Shown here one piece after another: positions 25,562 through 34,495 of a stretch of 64,000 nucleotides of DNA (the stretch's first letter is position 1; each line of letters begins with the position of its first letter). Made by a program: the position numbers and the translations under genes. Source of the stretch: an uncultured bacterium (lineage in GTDB: Bacteria; Verrucomicrobiota; Lentisphaeria; Victivallales; UBA1829); assembly GCA_902778895.1 (NCBI GenBank), contig CACYZF010000008.1, positions 124,001 to 188,000 on the forward strand, in the 5' to 3' direction. The notes under the pieces are model-generated. The model made no database searches. It saw only the letters and a list, made by a program, of their open reading frames with translations, and was not told where the DNA came from.

Positions 25562-27244
25562 ATGAAACGAATCACAAAGACCGCTCTCCTCGCCGGAATG
25601 GCGCTCGCTTCCTCGGCGCTCCTCGCCGGGAATCCGCTCCTCACCGACGTCTTCACCGCCGACCCGGCCCCGCTCGTGGACGGCGACACCGTCTATCTCT
25701 ACACCACGCACGACGAGGCTCCGCCGCGCCAGTGGCTCGTCATGAACGACTGGCTCTGCTATTCCTCGAAGGACATGGTGAACTGGAAGGCGCACGGCCC
25801 CGTCGCCAGCAAGGACACGTTCGAATGGGGCACCCACGACGCCTGGGCCGCCCAGGCGATCAAGAAGGACGGCAAATACTGGCTCTACGTCACGCTCTGC
25901 GGCAAGAACCAGTACAGCGGACGCGCCATCGGCGTCGCCGTCTCCGACAAGCCCGAAGGCCCGTTCAAGGACGCCATCGGAAAACCGCTCGTGTGGGACA
26001 GCATGACGCCCGGCCCCGTCGGCTGGGACGATATGGACCCGACCGTCTTCATCGACGACGACGGCACGCCGTGGCTCGCGTGGGGACACACCATGCTCTA
26101 CGTCGCGAAGCTGAAGCCGAACATGATCGAGCTTGACGGCGAGATCAGAATGATGCGCCTGCCGAACTACACCGAGGGTCCGTGGCTCTTCAAGCGCAAC
26201 GGCGTCTACTACATGATCTATGTCTCCCACATCCTGAACGGATTCCACGAAATGGCGTCCTACGCCACCGCGACCAGCATGGAAGGCCCGTGGACGCCGC
26301 GCGGAATCATGTGCCGCGACACGAAGAACTCCGACTGCATCCACCCCGGCGTCGCAGAGTTCAAGGGCAACTGGTATTTCTTCTACCTCAACGGCGCGCT
26401 CACGCTCGCGAACGGCGAAAAGGGCGACGCCCAGCACCGCAGCGTCTGCCTCGACTACATGTATTTCAACCCCGACGGCACGATCCAGATGGTCGAGCAG
26501 ACCGACAAGGGCACCGAGGCCCCGCCGAAGACCGCCGAACAGATCGCCGCCGCCGTCCCGAAGGGCGAGATCAAAAAGCTCGAGCCATACCCGAACATCT
26601 ATGCCTACGGCGGCAATCCCACGCCCAAACTCCGTACTGTGACAGAGATGAACGAGCTGACCTGGACCGGACGCGCAAACACATTTGGCGGCCTGCCGGT
26701 CATGTCGACCATGAAGACACCGTTCCGCGACTGCACCGCGCGCACCGGATTTTACGAGAACGGCGGCTGCGAGACCATCGGGCAGACCTTCGTCGCCCCG
26801 AGCAATATGAAGCTCCACACCATTGAACTTTACGTCGGCGACGGCGAGATCACCCGTGAACAACCGCAACATGCGATCAAGATCGCGCTCTACGACATCA
26901 CCGGCACCGATCCGAACGCAGACACCTATACCGTCGGCGAAAACCTCTTCAAATCCGTCGGCGGCCGCGAACCGGAGTTCATCTACACGCCGCAGGGACC
27001 GGACAAACTGCTGATCAATCTGGGCACGAACGACGGGCTTGACGCCGATAAGGTCCAGTTGAAAGAAGGGCACACCTACGTCTTCGAGCTTCAGGCACCG
27101 CGCAGGACGTTCCCGATCAGCTGGTTCCGTTCCGAAAAGGACCTCTATCCCCAGGGCGCGGCCTACCGCAACCGTCGCAAGATCACGAACCGCGAACGCC
27201 GTTCCGGCGATTTCGCATTCGCGATTTATCCATATAAAGGGTGA
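25562..27244 (+). CDS. Secreted GH43-type glycoside hydrolase (arabinan/xylan-directed)
   Basis: 560 residues with a signal peptide (1-22). The five-bladed propeller of GH43 occupies about residues 25-320. The three expected acids are visible: Asp34 in TADPAPLV (base), Asp159 in DMDPTVF (pKa modulator) and Glu205 in TEGPWLF (acid). The C-terminal 200 residues form a further beta-rich domain, perhaps a carbohydrate-binding module. GH43 members act on alpha-L-arabinosyl or beta-xylosyl linkages and some on beta-galactosyl ones; the exact substrate is open. It lies 27 bp after the broken GH27 gene and probably shares its transcript. Confidence 0.87.
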   Translation: MKRITKTALLAGMALASSALLAGNPLLTDVFTADPAPLVDGDTVYLYTTHDEAPPRQWLVMNDWLCYSSKDMVNWKAHGPVASKDTFEWGTHDAWAAQAIKKDGKYWLYVTLCGKNQYSGRAIGVAVSDKPEGPFKDAIGKPLVWDSMTPGPVGWDDMDPTVFIDDDGTPWLAWGHTMLYVAKLKPNMIELDGEIRMMRLPNYTEGPWLFKRNGVYYMIYVSHILNGFHEMASYATATSMEGPWTPRGIMCRDTKNSDCIHPGVAEFKGNWYFFYLNGALTLANGEKGDAQHRSVCLDYMYFNPDGTIQMVEQTDKGTEAPPKTAEQIAAAVPKGEIKKLEPYPNIYAYGGNPTPKLRTVTEMNELTWTGRANTFGGLPVMSTMKTPFRDCTARTGFYENGGCETIGQTFVAPSNMKLHTIELYVGDGEITREQPQHAIKIALYDITGTDPNADTYTVGENLFKSVGGREPEFIYTPQGPDKLLINLGTNDGLDADKVQLKEGHTYVFELQAPRRTFPISWFRSEKDLYPQGAAYRNRRKITNRERRSGDFAFAIYPYKG

Positions 27245-27265
27245 TCCGCCCCGCCCTCCCCGGCC

Positions 27266-27344
27266 GTGTTTCCCTGCAACCTGACGGGGAAACACAAGCA
27301 ACCCCCACAAAGCTCCGGTTGACTCGTTTCCGCCGGAGCTTTTC
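27266..27344 (+). terminator. Tandem stem-loops, second is an intrinsic terminator
   Basis: First stem GTGTTTCCC (27266-27274) with GGGAAACAC (27287-27295), no T run. Second stem AGCTCCGG (27311-27318) with CCGGAGCT (27333-27340), followed by TTTCTATCCTCTTTTTTC. Confidence 0.75.
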
Positions 27345-27369
27345 TATCCTCTTTTTTCTCAAATCCGGC

Positions 27370-27398
27370 TTGATTTTTTCCGGTTCAGACGGTATAAT
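27370..27398 (+). promoter_or_regulatory. Promoter of the rhamnosidase gene (TTGATT-17-TATAAT)
   Basis: -35 TTGATT (27370-27375), 17-bp spacer, perfect -10 TATAAT (27393-27398). Confidence 0.8.
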
Positions 27399-27480
27399 AT
27401 GCTAATGACCGGAACACGGCGGACAATGCGCCGCCGGACGCTTCTTTTCTCCCTCTCACTCTCCCCGAAAGGACACTTCG

Positions 27481-30387
27481 ATGAAACACCGCTTCGCCGC
27501 CGGACTCGTGATCTGCTTCGCCGCAGCCGTCTGCCTCGCCTCCTGCTCGGATTCCAATGCCGAACGCGTGCCGGAGTCCAAAACGGAATCCGGCGCTGTC
27601 GACAACATAGTCGGTTCACCCGAAACCAAGGTCAAAACATCCGATGCGGGGGTTGAACTTCAACTGGATGTGAGCGACATGCGGACGGAATACCATGTCC
27701 GCCCCATCGGCATGGACGAACCGAAGCCGCGTTTCAGTTACACCGTGCAGCCCATTCCCATGGGAGGGGATGTTCCGATGCCGGAAGTCATCCCGCCGAA
27801 ACACCAGACCGCCCGCCGGATCCATGTGAAGGAGACGAAAACGGGGCGCGAGGTGTGGGATTCAGGCTGGGTCGAGACCGGCGAGACGATCCAGATCGAA
27901 TACGAGGGCGAACCGCTCAAACCGTTCACGGCCTATACATGGTCCGTCGAGGTGAAAGACGAGGCGGGCCGCGCATTCGACTCCTGCGACACCTGCACGG
28001 GCCCCTATCCGTTTTCCTCCACGTTCGAGACGGGATTCCTCGGCACACCGTGGCAGGCGGAATGGATCGGTACGGAGCCGCACAGCGAAAACCTCCGGCC
28101 AGTGCCTCTGTTCCGCGGAGAAATGCCCGCCGTCGAGGGCATCGCGCAGGCGCGCCTTTACATCACCGCGCTCGGGCTCTACAAACCGTATCTGAACGGA
28201 AAAGATGTTTTCAAAGAGATCACGGCGACCTCCTCGGGCGCCATGTCCGTCTGCATGACGCCCGGCTGGACCGACTACTACCACCGCGTACAGTATCAGG
28301 CGTACGACGTGACGAAGCTGATCAGCAAAAGCACGAAGAACGTCCTCACGGTCAGCCTCGCCGAAGGGTGGTACGCGGGACGCATCTCGCGTCTCTGGAG
28401 CGACGGCAACAAGCCGACCTACGGCGACCAGCCCGTTTTCAAGGCGGAACTCCACATCAGGAAGACCGACGGATCGGTCGTGAAGCTTGTCACGGACAAA
28501 GATTGGAAATACAGAGACAGCGCCATCGTCATGAGCGACATCTACGACGGCGAACACTACGACGCCACGCTGAAAACAGAAGACCAGCCCTACAGGGACG
28601 CGATCGTTTTCAATTCGGACGCACTGAAAAACGTCGCGATCGAATGGCAGTCCGGCGAGTTCGTCCGCGAGATGCGCACGCTCAAGCCGAAATCCATCCG
28701 CAAGCTCGAAAACGGCACATTGATCATCGATTTCGGGCAGAATTTCACCGGACGCGAACGCATCAATCTTCGGGGGTACCCGAAAGACGACAACGTCGTC
28801 CACATCCGCCACGGCGAAATGCTCAAGGAGGACGGCTCTCTCTACACCGACAATCTGCGTTCCGCGAAGGCGACGACCACCTACACCGGCAACCGGTCGT
28901 ACGAGCCGGATTTCACGTTCTACGGCTTCCGCTACCTCGGTATCGAAGGCGTACCGGCGAGCTACGGCAACATCAGCCATCCGGGTTTCATGCGCGAGGA
29001 CATCTCCGCCGTCGCCGTGCACTCCGGCCTGAAGGAGACCGGCACGTTCACCTGCTCCGAACCGCTTCTCAACAGGCTCTTCGAGAACATCCTCTGGGGC
29101 CAGCGCAGCAATTTCCTCGACGTGCCGACCGACTGTCCGCAGCGCGACGAGCGCCTCGGCTGGACCGCCGACACGCAGGTCTTCGCGAACGCCGCCACGT
29201 ACAACATGGACGCCGCCGCGTTCTACACGAAATGGCTGCGCGACCTGAACCTGTGCCAGTCGCCGGAGGGCGGCTATCCGAGCTTCGCGCCCGACCAGTA
29301 CCAGTACGCCGCCGCCAAGGGAAACGATTTCTTCGGGTACGCCTCCGGCTGGAGCGACGCGGGGCTGATCGTGCCGTGGATCCTCTACACGAAATACGGC
29401 GACAGGCGCGTGCTGGAGCAGTATTTCGACAACATGCTGAAATGGCTCGACCTGCAGGAACGCAACTCCGGCGGCACGTACATCATCGACAACACCGTCT
29501 ACGCCGACTGGCTGAACATGGATGCGAACCTGTCGTCCGCGTTCGTCTCCACGGCGTATTTTGCCGCCATGAACACCCTCGCCGCACGCATCGCGCGCGT
29601 GATCGGACGCGAGGACGACGCCCGCAAGCGCGAGGAGATCTTCGCGAAGACGAAAAAGGCGTTCCGAGGGCGTTTCCTCGACGAAAACGGCGAGCTGAAG
29701 GAAAAAACGCAGACCGCCGCGCTCTTCGTGCTGGATTTCGGGCTGTGCGACGAACCGGAACGCCAGGGCATCCTGGATTTCCTCGTCAGCGACATCACGG
29801 AGACGCGCAAGAACCACCTCAGCACCGGATTCCTCGGCACACCGCTCCTGCTCCGCGTCCTCACAGAAAACGGCCAGATCGACCTTGCCTACAAGCTCCT
29901 GCTTCAGACGTCGTTCCCCTCGTGGCTCTACCCGGTCACGCAGGGCGCGACCACCATGTGGGAACGCTGGGACAGCTGGAACGAGGAACGGGGCTTCGGC
30001 GACGTCTCCATGAACTCGTTCAACCACTACGCATACGGCGCGGTCGCCGACTGGTTCTACGAAACGATCTGCGGCATCCGCCCGATCACGGACGATCCGG
30101 CGGCGCGCGGATTCCATCGGTTCCGACTGGAGCCCATGCCGGGGAAGGAACTCAAGTCCGCCTCGGCCTCCTATCTCTCCTCGTACGGAAAGATCGAATC
30201 CGCCTGGGAACGCCGCGAAAACGAGCTTGTTTGGAACTTCACGGTCCCGTGCAACACCACGGCGGAAGTCGTCTTCCCCTGCCCCGCCGGACGCGTGCCG
30301 GAAACGCCCGGCATCACGTTCGATGCGGAGAAAAAACTCTGGATCGCCGTCCCCGGCAAATACACCGTCACCATTCCATACAATTAA
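27481..30387 (+). CDS. GH78 alpha-L-rhamnosidase, lipoprotein
   Basis: 968 residues. The first 22 residues are a lipoprotein signal ending in a LASC lipobox, so the enzyme is likely tethered to a membrane. Beta-sandwich modules (about 60-440) precede an (alpha/alpha)6 barrel (about 450-840) and a final beta domain. The catalytic-region motif CPQRDERLGW (about residue 558) and the later MWERWDSW contain the acids expected for GH78 inverting hydrolases. It releases terminal L-rhamnose from plant glycans or glycosides. It has its own promoter and is separated from the GH43 gene by a terminator. Confidence 0.92.
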   Translation: MKHRFAAGLVICFAAAVCLASCSDSNAERVPESKTESGAVDNIVGSPETKVKTSDAGVELQLDVSDMRTEYHVRPIGMDEPKPRFSYTVQPIPMGGDVPMPEVIPPKHQTARRIHVKETKTGREVWDSGWVETGETIQIEYEGEPLKPFTAYTWSVEVKDEAGRAFDSCDTCTGPYPFSSTFETGFLGTPWQAEWIGTEPHSENLRPVPLFRGEMPAVEGIAQARLYITALGLYKPYLNGKDVFKEITATSSGAMSVCMTPGWTDYYHRVQYQAYDVTKLISKSTKNVLTVSLAEGWYAGRISRLWSDGNKPTYGDQPVFKAELHIRKTDGSVVKLVTDKDWKYRDSAIVMSDIYDGEHYDATLKTEDQPYRDAIVFNSDALKNVAIEWQSGEFVREMRTLKPKSIRKLENGTLIIDFGQNFTGRERINLRGYPKDDNVVHIRHGEMLKEDGSLYTDNLRSAKATTTYTGNRSYEPDFTFYGFRYLGIEGVPASYGNISHPGFMREDISAVAVHSGLKETGTFTCSEPLLNRLFENILWGQRSNFLDVPTDCPQRDERLGWTADTQVFANAATYNMDAAAFYTKWLRDLNLCQSPEGGYPSFAPDQYQYAAAKGNDFFGYASGWSDAGLIVPWILYTKYGDRRVLEQYFDNMLKWLDLQERNSGGTYIIDNTVYADWLNMDANLSSAFVSTAYFAAMNTLAARIARVIGREDDARKREEIFAKTKKAFRGRFLDENGELKEKTQTAALFVLDFGLCDEPERQGILDFLVSDITETRKNHLSTGFLGTPLLLRVLTENGQIDLAYKLLLQTSFPSWLYPVTQGATTMWERWDSWNEERGFGDVSMNSFNHYAYGAVADWFYETICGIRPITDDPAARGFHRFRLEPMPGKELKSASASYLSSYGKIESAWERRENELVWNFTVPCNTTAEVVFPCPAGRVPETPGITFDAEKKLWIAVPGKYTVTIPYN

Positions 30388-30395
30388 CCTCGACA

Positions 30396-30461
30396 GGCGG
30401 CGTCCCGTCAGCGGAAAGAACGCTGAAAACGTTTCTCCTCGGAGGCGCACGGGATGCCGCC
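30396..30461 (+). other. Long stem-loop after the rhamnosidase gene
   Basis: GGCGGCGTCCCGT (30396-30408) pairs with ACGGGATGCCGCC (30449-30461): 13 bp with one G.U pair. The 40-nt loop contains a GAAA-ACG-TTTC element and a smaller CCTC/GAGG stem. A T-poor stretch follows. Probably a 3' stability element or imperfect terminator. Confidence 0.5.
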
Positions 30462-30507
30462 GGACGCGTTTTGCCGCGAAAAAAACGAAAAAAAAACGTT
30501 TTTGAGG

Positions 30508-30535
30508 TTGACTATTTGAAAAAGGGTAGTATAGT
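30508..30535 (+). promoter_or_regulatory. Promoter of frr
   Basis: -35 TTGACT (30508-30513), 16-bp spacer, -10 TATAGT (30530-30535). Confidence 0.7.
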
Positions 30536-30612
30536 TTCCAAAGGACAAAACAAACCGTGTCCGGCGCGTACCGGAACGGCAACCACCACGAGACAGGAAG
30601 GAGCAATCCAAC

Positions 30613-31176
30613 ATGAACGAAATGAGCAATCTTCTCGACGAACTCGAAGAGCGCATGATGAAGTCGGAAGAGTCCATGAAACACGATTTTTCCGCCATCC
30701 GCACAGGCAAAGCCTCGGCCGCGCTTGTCGAGCCGATCACGATAGAATATTACGGCACGCAGACCAAACTGCGTGACGTGGCCGGCATCTCCACGCCCGA
30801 TCCGCGCACGATCGCGATCCAGCCGTGGGATAAATCCGCGCTCGCCAAGATCGAAAAGGCCATCATCGCCTCCAACCTCGGCATCACGCCTCTCAACGAC
30901 GGCAAGGTCATCCGTCTGCCGATCCCGCCGCTCAGCGGCGAACGCCGCCAGCAGCTCACGAAACAGGTGAAGGCCCGCTGCGAAGAGGCGAAGGTCTCCG
31001 TACGCAACATCCGCCGCGACGGCAACGAGACCGCGAAAAAGATGGAGAAGGACTCCGTCATCAACGAAGACGAGCTCAAGGAACTCCTAGACAAGATCCA
31101 GAAGCTCACCGATGAGTACATCAAAAATCTGGAAGCCGTCTCCGCCGATAAGGAAAAAGAGATCATGACCGTCTGA
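30613..31176 (+). CDS. frr: Ribosome recycling factor
   Basis: 187 residues, standard for RRF. With EF-G it splits post-termination ribosomes. The core features are FSAIRTGKASAALVEPI, the PDPRTIAIQPWDKS loop, the NDGKVIRLPIPPL segment and the highly charged RNIRRDGNETAKKMEKD helix. A GGAG lies 11 nt before the ATG. Usually frr follows tsf and pyrH; here it stands alone with its own promoter and terminator. Confidence 0.97.
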   Translation: MNEMSNLLDELEERMMKSEESMKHDFSAIRTGKASAALVEPITIEYYGTQTKLRDVAGISTPDPRTIAIQPWDKSALAKIEKAIIASNLGITPLNDGKVIRLPIPPLSGERRQQLTKQVKARCEEAKVSVRNIRRDGNETAKKMEKDSVINEDELKELLDKIQKLTDEYIKNLEAVSADKEKEIMTV

Positions 31177-31222
31177 GGTCAGTCAGGGGATCCGGTCTTT
31201 CATCCGGAACTCGAAATCCGTA

Positions 31223-31257
31223 TCCGTCCCGCCTCCCCGGCTGGGACGGACTTTTTA
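31223..31257 (+). terminator. Intrinsic terminator of frr
   Basis: Stem TCCGTCCC (31223-31230) with GGGACGGA (31243-31250), then CTTTTTATT. Confidence 0.85.
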
Positions 31258-31286
31258 TTGAGGCGGGATTGAGGGAAAAGACAAAC

Positions 31287-32264
31287 TCAGCGCAGATTCG
31301 CGCGGTACCAGTCGATCGCGGCCCTGATGCCGCGTTCGAAGCTCCAGTCCGGATCGTAGCCGAGAAGTTCTTTCGCCCGGCCGATGTCGGCGTTGCTGTG
31401 CCGGATGTCGCCGGGACGCGCCGGACCGAAAACGGGGTCGACGCTCACGCCGAGCGCGTCCGAGATGGCGCGGTACACTTCAAGCAGAGTCGTGCGTCCG
31501 CCGTATGCGATATTGCAGACCTGCCCCGACGCTTCCTTCCCGGCGAGACAGGCTTTCAGGTTGGCCTCGATCACGTTCTCGACATAGGTGAAGTCGCGGC
31601 TCTGGAGGCCGTCGCCGTGGATGGTAGGACGCTCGTCGCGAAGCAGCTGGCGGATGAATTTCGGGATCACGGCCGCGTACGCGCCCTCCGGATCCTGCCG
31701 CTGCCCGAAGACGTTGAAGTACCGAAGGCCGACCGTTTCGAGGCCGTAGTGCATGGCATACTGGCGTGCCCAGTCTTCGTTTTCGCGCTTGGAAACGGCG
31801 TACGGGCTCAGCGGCTTCCCCTCGAAACCTTCCTTCTGCGGGAGGACGTCGGTATCGCCGTAGACGGACGAACTGGAAGCATAGACGAACTTTTTTACCT
31901 GATTCCGGCGGGCGGCCTCCAGCATATTCAGCGTGCCGGAAACGTTGTTCGCGCAGTAGAAGAGCGGCATTTCGAGGCTTCGCGGCACGGATCCCCATGC
32001 GGCCTGGTGCAGCACATAGTCCACGCGTTCGCAGGCACGCATGCAGGTGTCGAAATCCTTCACGTCGCCGCGGATGAATTCATAGGCGGGATTTTCCGCG
32101 AAAAGATCGGCGTTGGCATGTTTTCCCGTGGACAGATCGTCGAGGCAGCGCACCCGGCAGCCGAGTTTCAGGAGGGCTTCGCAGAGATTCGACCCGATGA
32201 AGCCGGCTCCGCCCGTGACCAGAAACACTGTGTCCGCGGGAAACGATATCTTCTGATAGCCCAT
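31287..32264 (-). CDS. UDP-GlcNAc 4-epimerase-type SDR (WbpP/TviC-like)
   Basis: 325 residues. Extended SDR with GGAGFIGSN at residues 18-26, the YxxxK pair in SPYAVSK and an upstream Ser-rich SSSSVYGD. The HQAAWGSVPRS stretch resembles WbpP/TviC epimerases that act on N-acetylated or uronic UDP-sugars rather than GalE. It lies 30 bp downstream of a TviB/WbpO-like dehydrogenase, as in O-antigen and Vi-type loci, so the product is likely UDP-GalNAc(A) for surface polysaccharide. Acts in the cytoplasm with NAD. Confidence 0.88.
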   Translation of the reverse strand: MGYQKISFPADTVFLVTGGAGFIGSNLCEALLKLGCRVRCLDDLSTGKHANADLFAENPAYEFIRGDVKDFDTCMRACERVDYVLHQAAWGSVPRSLEMPLFYCANNVSGTLNMLEAARRNQVKKFVYASSSSVYGDTDVLPQKEGFEGKPLSPYAVSKRENEDWARQYAMHYGLETVGLRYFNVFGQRQDPEGAYAAVIPKFIRQLLRDERPTIHGDGLQSRDFTYVENVIEANLKACLAGKEASGQVCNIAYGGRTTLLEVYRAISDALGVSVDPVFGPARPGDIRHSNADIGRAKELLGYDPDWSFERGIRAAIDWYRANLR

Positions 32265-32294
32265 TGCTGTTCTCCGATTCCGCCTCGCGTCCGC

Positions 32295-33605
32295 TCAGAG
32301 CCGCCAATAGAGGTATTTCGCGTCCCCGAAGTCGCGCCGGTCGAAGATGCCCTTGATATCGAGGAGGACTTTTCTGCCCGGAGCAAAGAAGTTGTCCAGT
32401 TCGGCGTGAGTGAGTTTTTTGAACGCGTCGTGCGCGACGGCGAGGATGACGGCGTCCATATTCCGGATACTCTCCGGATCGACGAATTCGATCCCGTACA
32501 AGCGCTTCGCCTCGGCGTCGTCCGCGGCGGGATCGGCGACGACGGGAGTGATGCCGTATTCCTGAAGCTCGCGGACGATATCGACAACTCTCGTATTGCG
32601 CGTGTCCGGGCAGTTCTCCTTGAACGTAAATCCGAGGATCGCGACGTTTGCGCCCCTCACGTTTTTGCCCGCGGCGATGAGGAGCTTCACACAGTTTTCC
32701 GCCACGTATTTCCCCATGTCGTCGTTGATGCGGCGACCGGCGAGGATGATTTGGCTGTGATACCCCAGCATTTCCGCCTTGTACGTCAGGTAGTACGGGT
32801 CGACGCCGATGCAGTGCCCGCCCACGAGACCGGGCTGGAACTTGAGGAAATTCCACTTGGTCCCGGCGGCTTCGAGGACAGATTTCGTATCGATCCCCAT
32901 CCGGTTGAAGATGATCGAAAGCTCGTTCATGAACGCGATGTTGATGTCGCGCTGGCAGTTCTCAATGACCTTCGCTGCCTCAGCCACGCGGATGCTTTCC
33001 GCACGGTAGACGCCCGCCTCCACGACCAGCCCGTAAACGCGCGCCACGCAGTCGAGGGTTTCCCCATCCATGCCGGAGACGACCTTGCGGATCTTCGCCA
33101 GACGGTGTTCCCTGTCGCCCGGATTGATGCGTTCCGGGCTGTAGCCGACCTTGAAATCCCGGCCGCAGACCAGCCTGGATTCCTGTTCGAGGAGGGGAAC
33201 GCAGATATCTTCCGTTACACCCGGATACACGGTGGATTCGAAGACCACGACCGCCCCCGGCGTCAGGTTGCGGCCGAGCAGGCGCGACGCGCTTTTCAGC
33301 GGCTCCAGATCGGGCGTATGGTCCGGGTTGACCGGCGTCGGGACCGCGACGATATGGAATTTCGCCTCGCGGAGCCGCGCGGCATCGGACGTAAAGTCCA
33401 CGGCCGTCCGGCGGATCACCTCGTCGCCCTCCTCATGCGTCGGGTCGATGCCCTGTTTGTAGAGCGCGATCTTATCCGCGTTGAGATCGAATCCGATGAC
33501 GTCTACCTTTTCCGCGAATGCCACAGCGATCGGCATACCGACATACCCAAGTCCTATCAGAGACAGTTTCGTTTCGCGGTTCAAAAGCTGTTCGTAAAGT
33601 TCCAT
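32295..33605 (-). CDS. UDP-N-acetyl-hexosamine 6-dehydrogenase (WbpO/TviB-like)
   Basis: 436 residues from the ATG at 33605, with GAGGA 10 nt upstream (a TTG two codons earlier is possible). Two-step NAD oxidation of UDP-GalNAc or UDP-GlcNAc to the uronic acid. GLGYVGMP near residue 15 is the NAD loop. The catalytic cysteine lies in GGHCIGVDPYYL (about residue 258), and ESTVYPG and PERINPGD match the WbpO/TviB group. The first gene of a pair with the epimerase. Other polysaccharide genes such as glycosyltransferases are absent nearby. Confidence 0.9.
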   Translation of the reverse strand: MELYEQLLNRETKLSLIGLGYVGMPIAVAFAEKVDVIGFDLNADKIALYKQGIDPTHEEGDEVIRRTAVDFTSDAARLREAKFHIVAVPTPVNPDHTPDLEPLKSASRLLGRNLTPGAVVVFESTVYPGVTEDICVPLLEQESRLVCGRDFKVGYSPERINPGDREHRLAKIRKVVSGMDGETLDCVARVYGLVVEAGVYRAESIRVAEAAKVIENCQRDINIAFMNELSIIFNRMGIDTKSVLEAAGTKWNFLKFQPGLVGGHCIGVDPYYLTYKAEMLGYHSQIILAGRRINDDMGKYVAENCVKLLIAAGKNVRGANVAILGFTFKENCPDTRNTRVVDIVRELQEYGITPVVADPAADDAEAKRLYGIEFVDPESIRNMDAVILAVAHDAFKKLTHAELDNFFAPGRKVLLDIKGIFDRRDFGDAKYLYWRL

Positions 33606-33647
33606 CGTCAAATCGTCCTCGGTTCTATCCTTTTTTTCGCAGCGGAG

Positions 33648-34346
33648 TCAATCATAAATCGCGTAGGTATAGATACGGCCCTCGATCAGCCCCCAGTTGA
33701 TGTCCGGCGGCATCTTCTCCTCGTCCTTCGCGATGAAAATGCCGTGTTCGCCGTTATACCATCCCTTGCTGGTCATGAAGTAAATGCCGTATTCGTCGCT
33801 GTAGATTTTGATCGGCTTGACGGTCTCGATAAACTTCACATCAAACAGGTCGAACGGGATATTGTCATCTTTTTCGTCCAAAGGCATCAATTGACATGCC
33901 TTTGCTTCCAGCGTCTCATGTTCGGCCTTAAGATAAGCCGCGACTTCATCCGGCGGATAGAACTTGACACGATGGTTCTCACTGAAATCCAGCGCCCAGA
34001 TCGTACCCCAGATCGTCAGCGCGAACAGGAAGGAAAACACCACTCCGCGGAAAAACATCGCCCAGCACCATTCGCCGAACTCCTTCAGCATCACAAAGCG
34101 TTTTTCACGATCGCGACAACGTTCAACAAACTCCCGTACGGATTCCTTCAGCGTCTTTTCCGGCGGAGGCGGAGATTCAGACTCCTCTTCCTCGAGGGAA
34201 ATCAGGAACGATTTAACCGCGGCCAGCATTTTTTTGACCCCTGACGGCGGAGTATCTGCGGACGCGCCAGCTCCCGATGGACTCTTTTTGAGCTCTTCGG
34301 GATTCTCTTTTACCGTTTCGGCTGACTGGTTCTGTTGTTCTGCCAT
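33648..34346 (-). CDS. Hypothetical single-helix membrane protein
   Basis: 232 residues. The first 60 residues are Ser/Pro/Glu-rich and disordered-looking. A charged helical segment (about 62-85) leads to one membrane helix at about 90-115. The outer part (116-232) is acidic and aromatic, with IYSDEYGIYFMTSKGWYNGEHGIF, which suggests a small beta domain. I recognise no family. It lies 42 bp upstream of the dehydrogenase gene on the same strand and may be co-transcribed. Confidence 0.6.
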   Translation of the reverse strand: MAEQQNQSAETVKENPEELKKSPSGAGASADTPPSGVKKMLAAVKSFLISLEEEESESPPPPEKTLKESVREFVERCRDREKRFVMLKEFGEWCWAMFFRGVVFSFLFALTIWGTIWALDFSENHRVKFYPPDEVAAYLKAEHETLEAKACQLMPLDEKDDNIPFDLFDVKFIETVKPIKIYSDEYGIYFMTSKGWYNGEHGIFIAKDEEKMPPDINWGLIEGRIYTYAIYD

Positions 34347-34495
34347 GGTTTCTTATCCGGAAATCTGTTTTATGATGACTGTCATACTTGTATAATGTAC
34401 TTCAAAAATCCTTTTTTTCAAGACGGGAAAAACTTATTCCGTCATATTCCCTCGAAAACCGCTGACGAAAACAGCTCGTCCGGCTGGCGGGAAGC

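Noticed and set aside
24566-27310. 914-codon antisense ORF opposite GH27/GH43
   Set aside because: A shadow of GC-rich coding; Arg/Gly/Asp/Val-rich translation with no recognisable domain, while the + strand has clear enzymes.
27862-30684. 940-codon antisense ORF opposite the rhamnosidase
   Set aside because: Low-complexity translation, no domain, and the GH78 gene has full family motifs.
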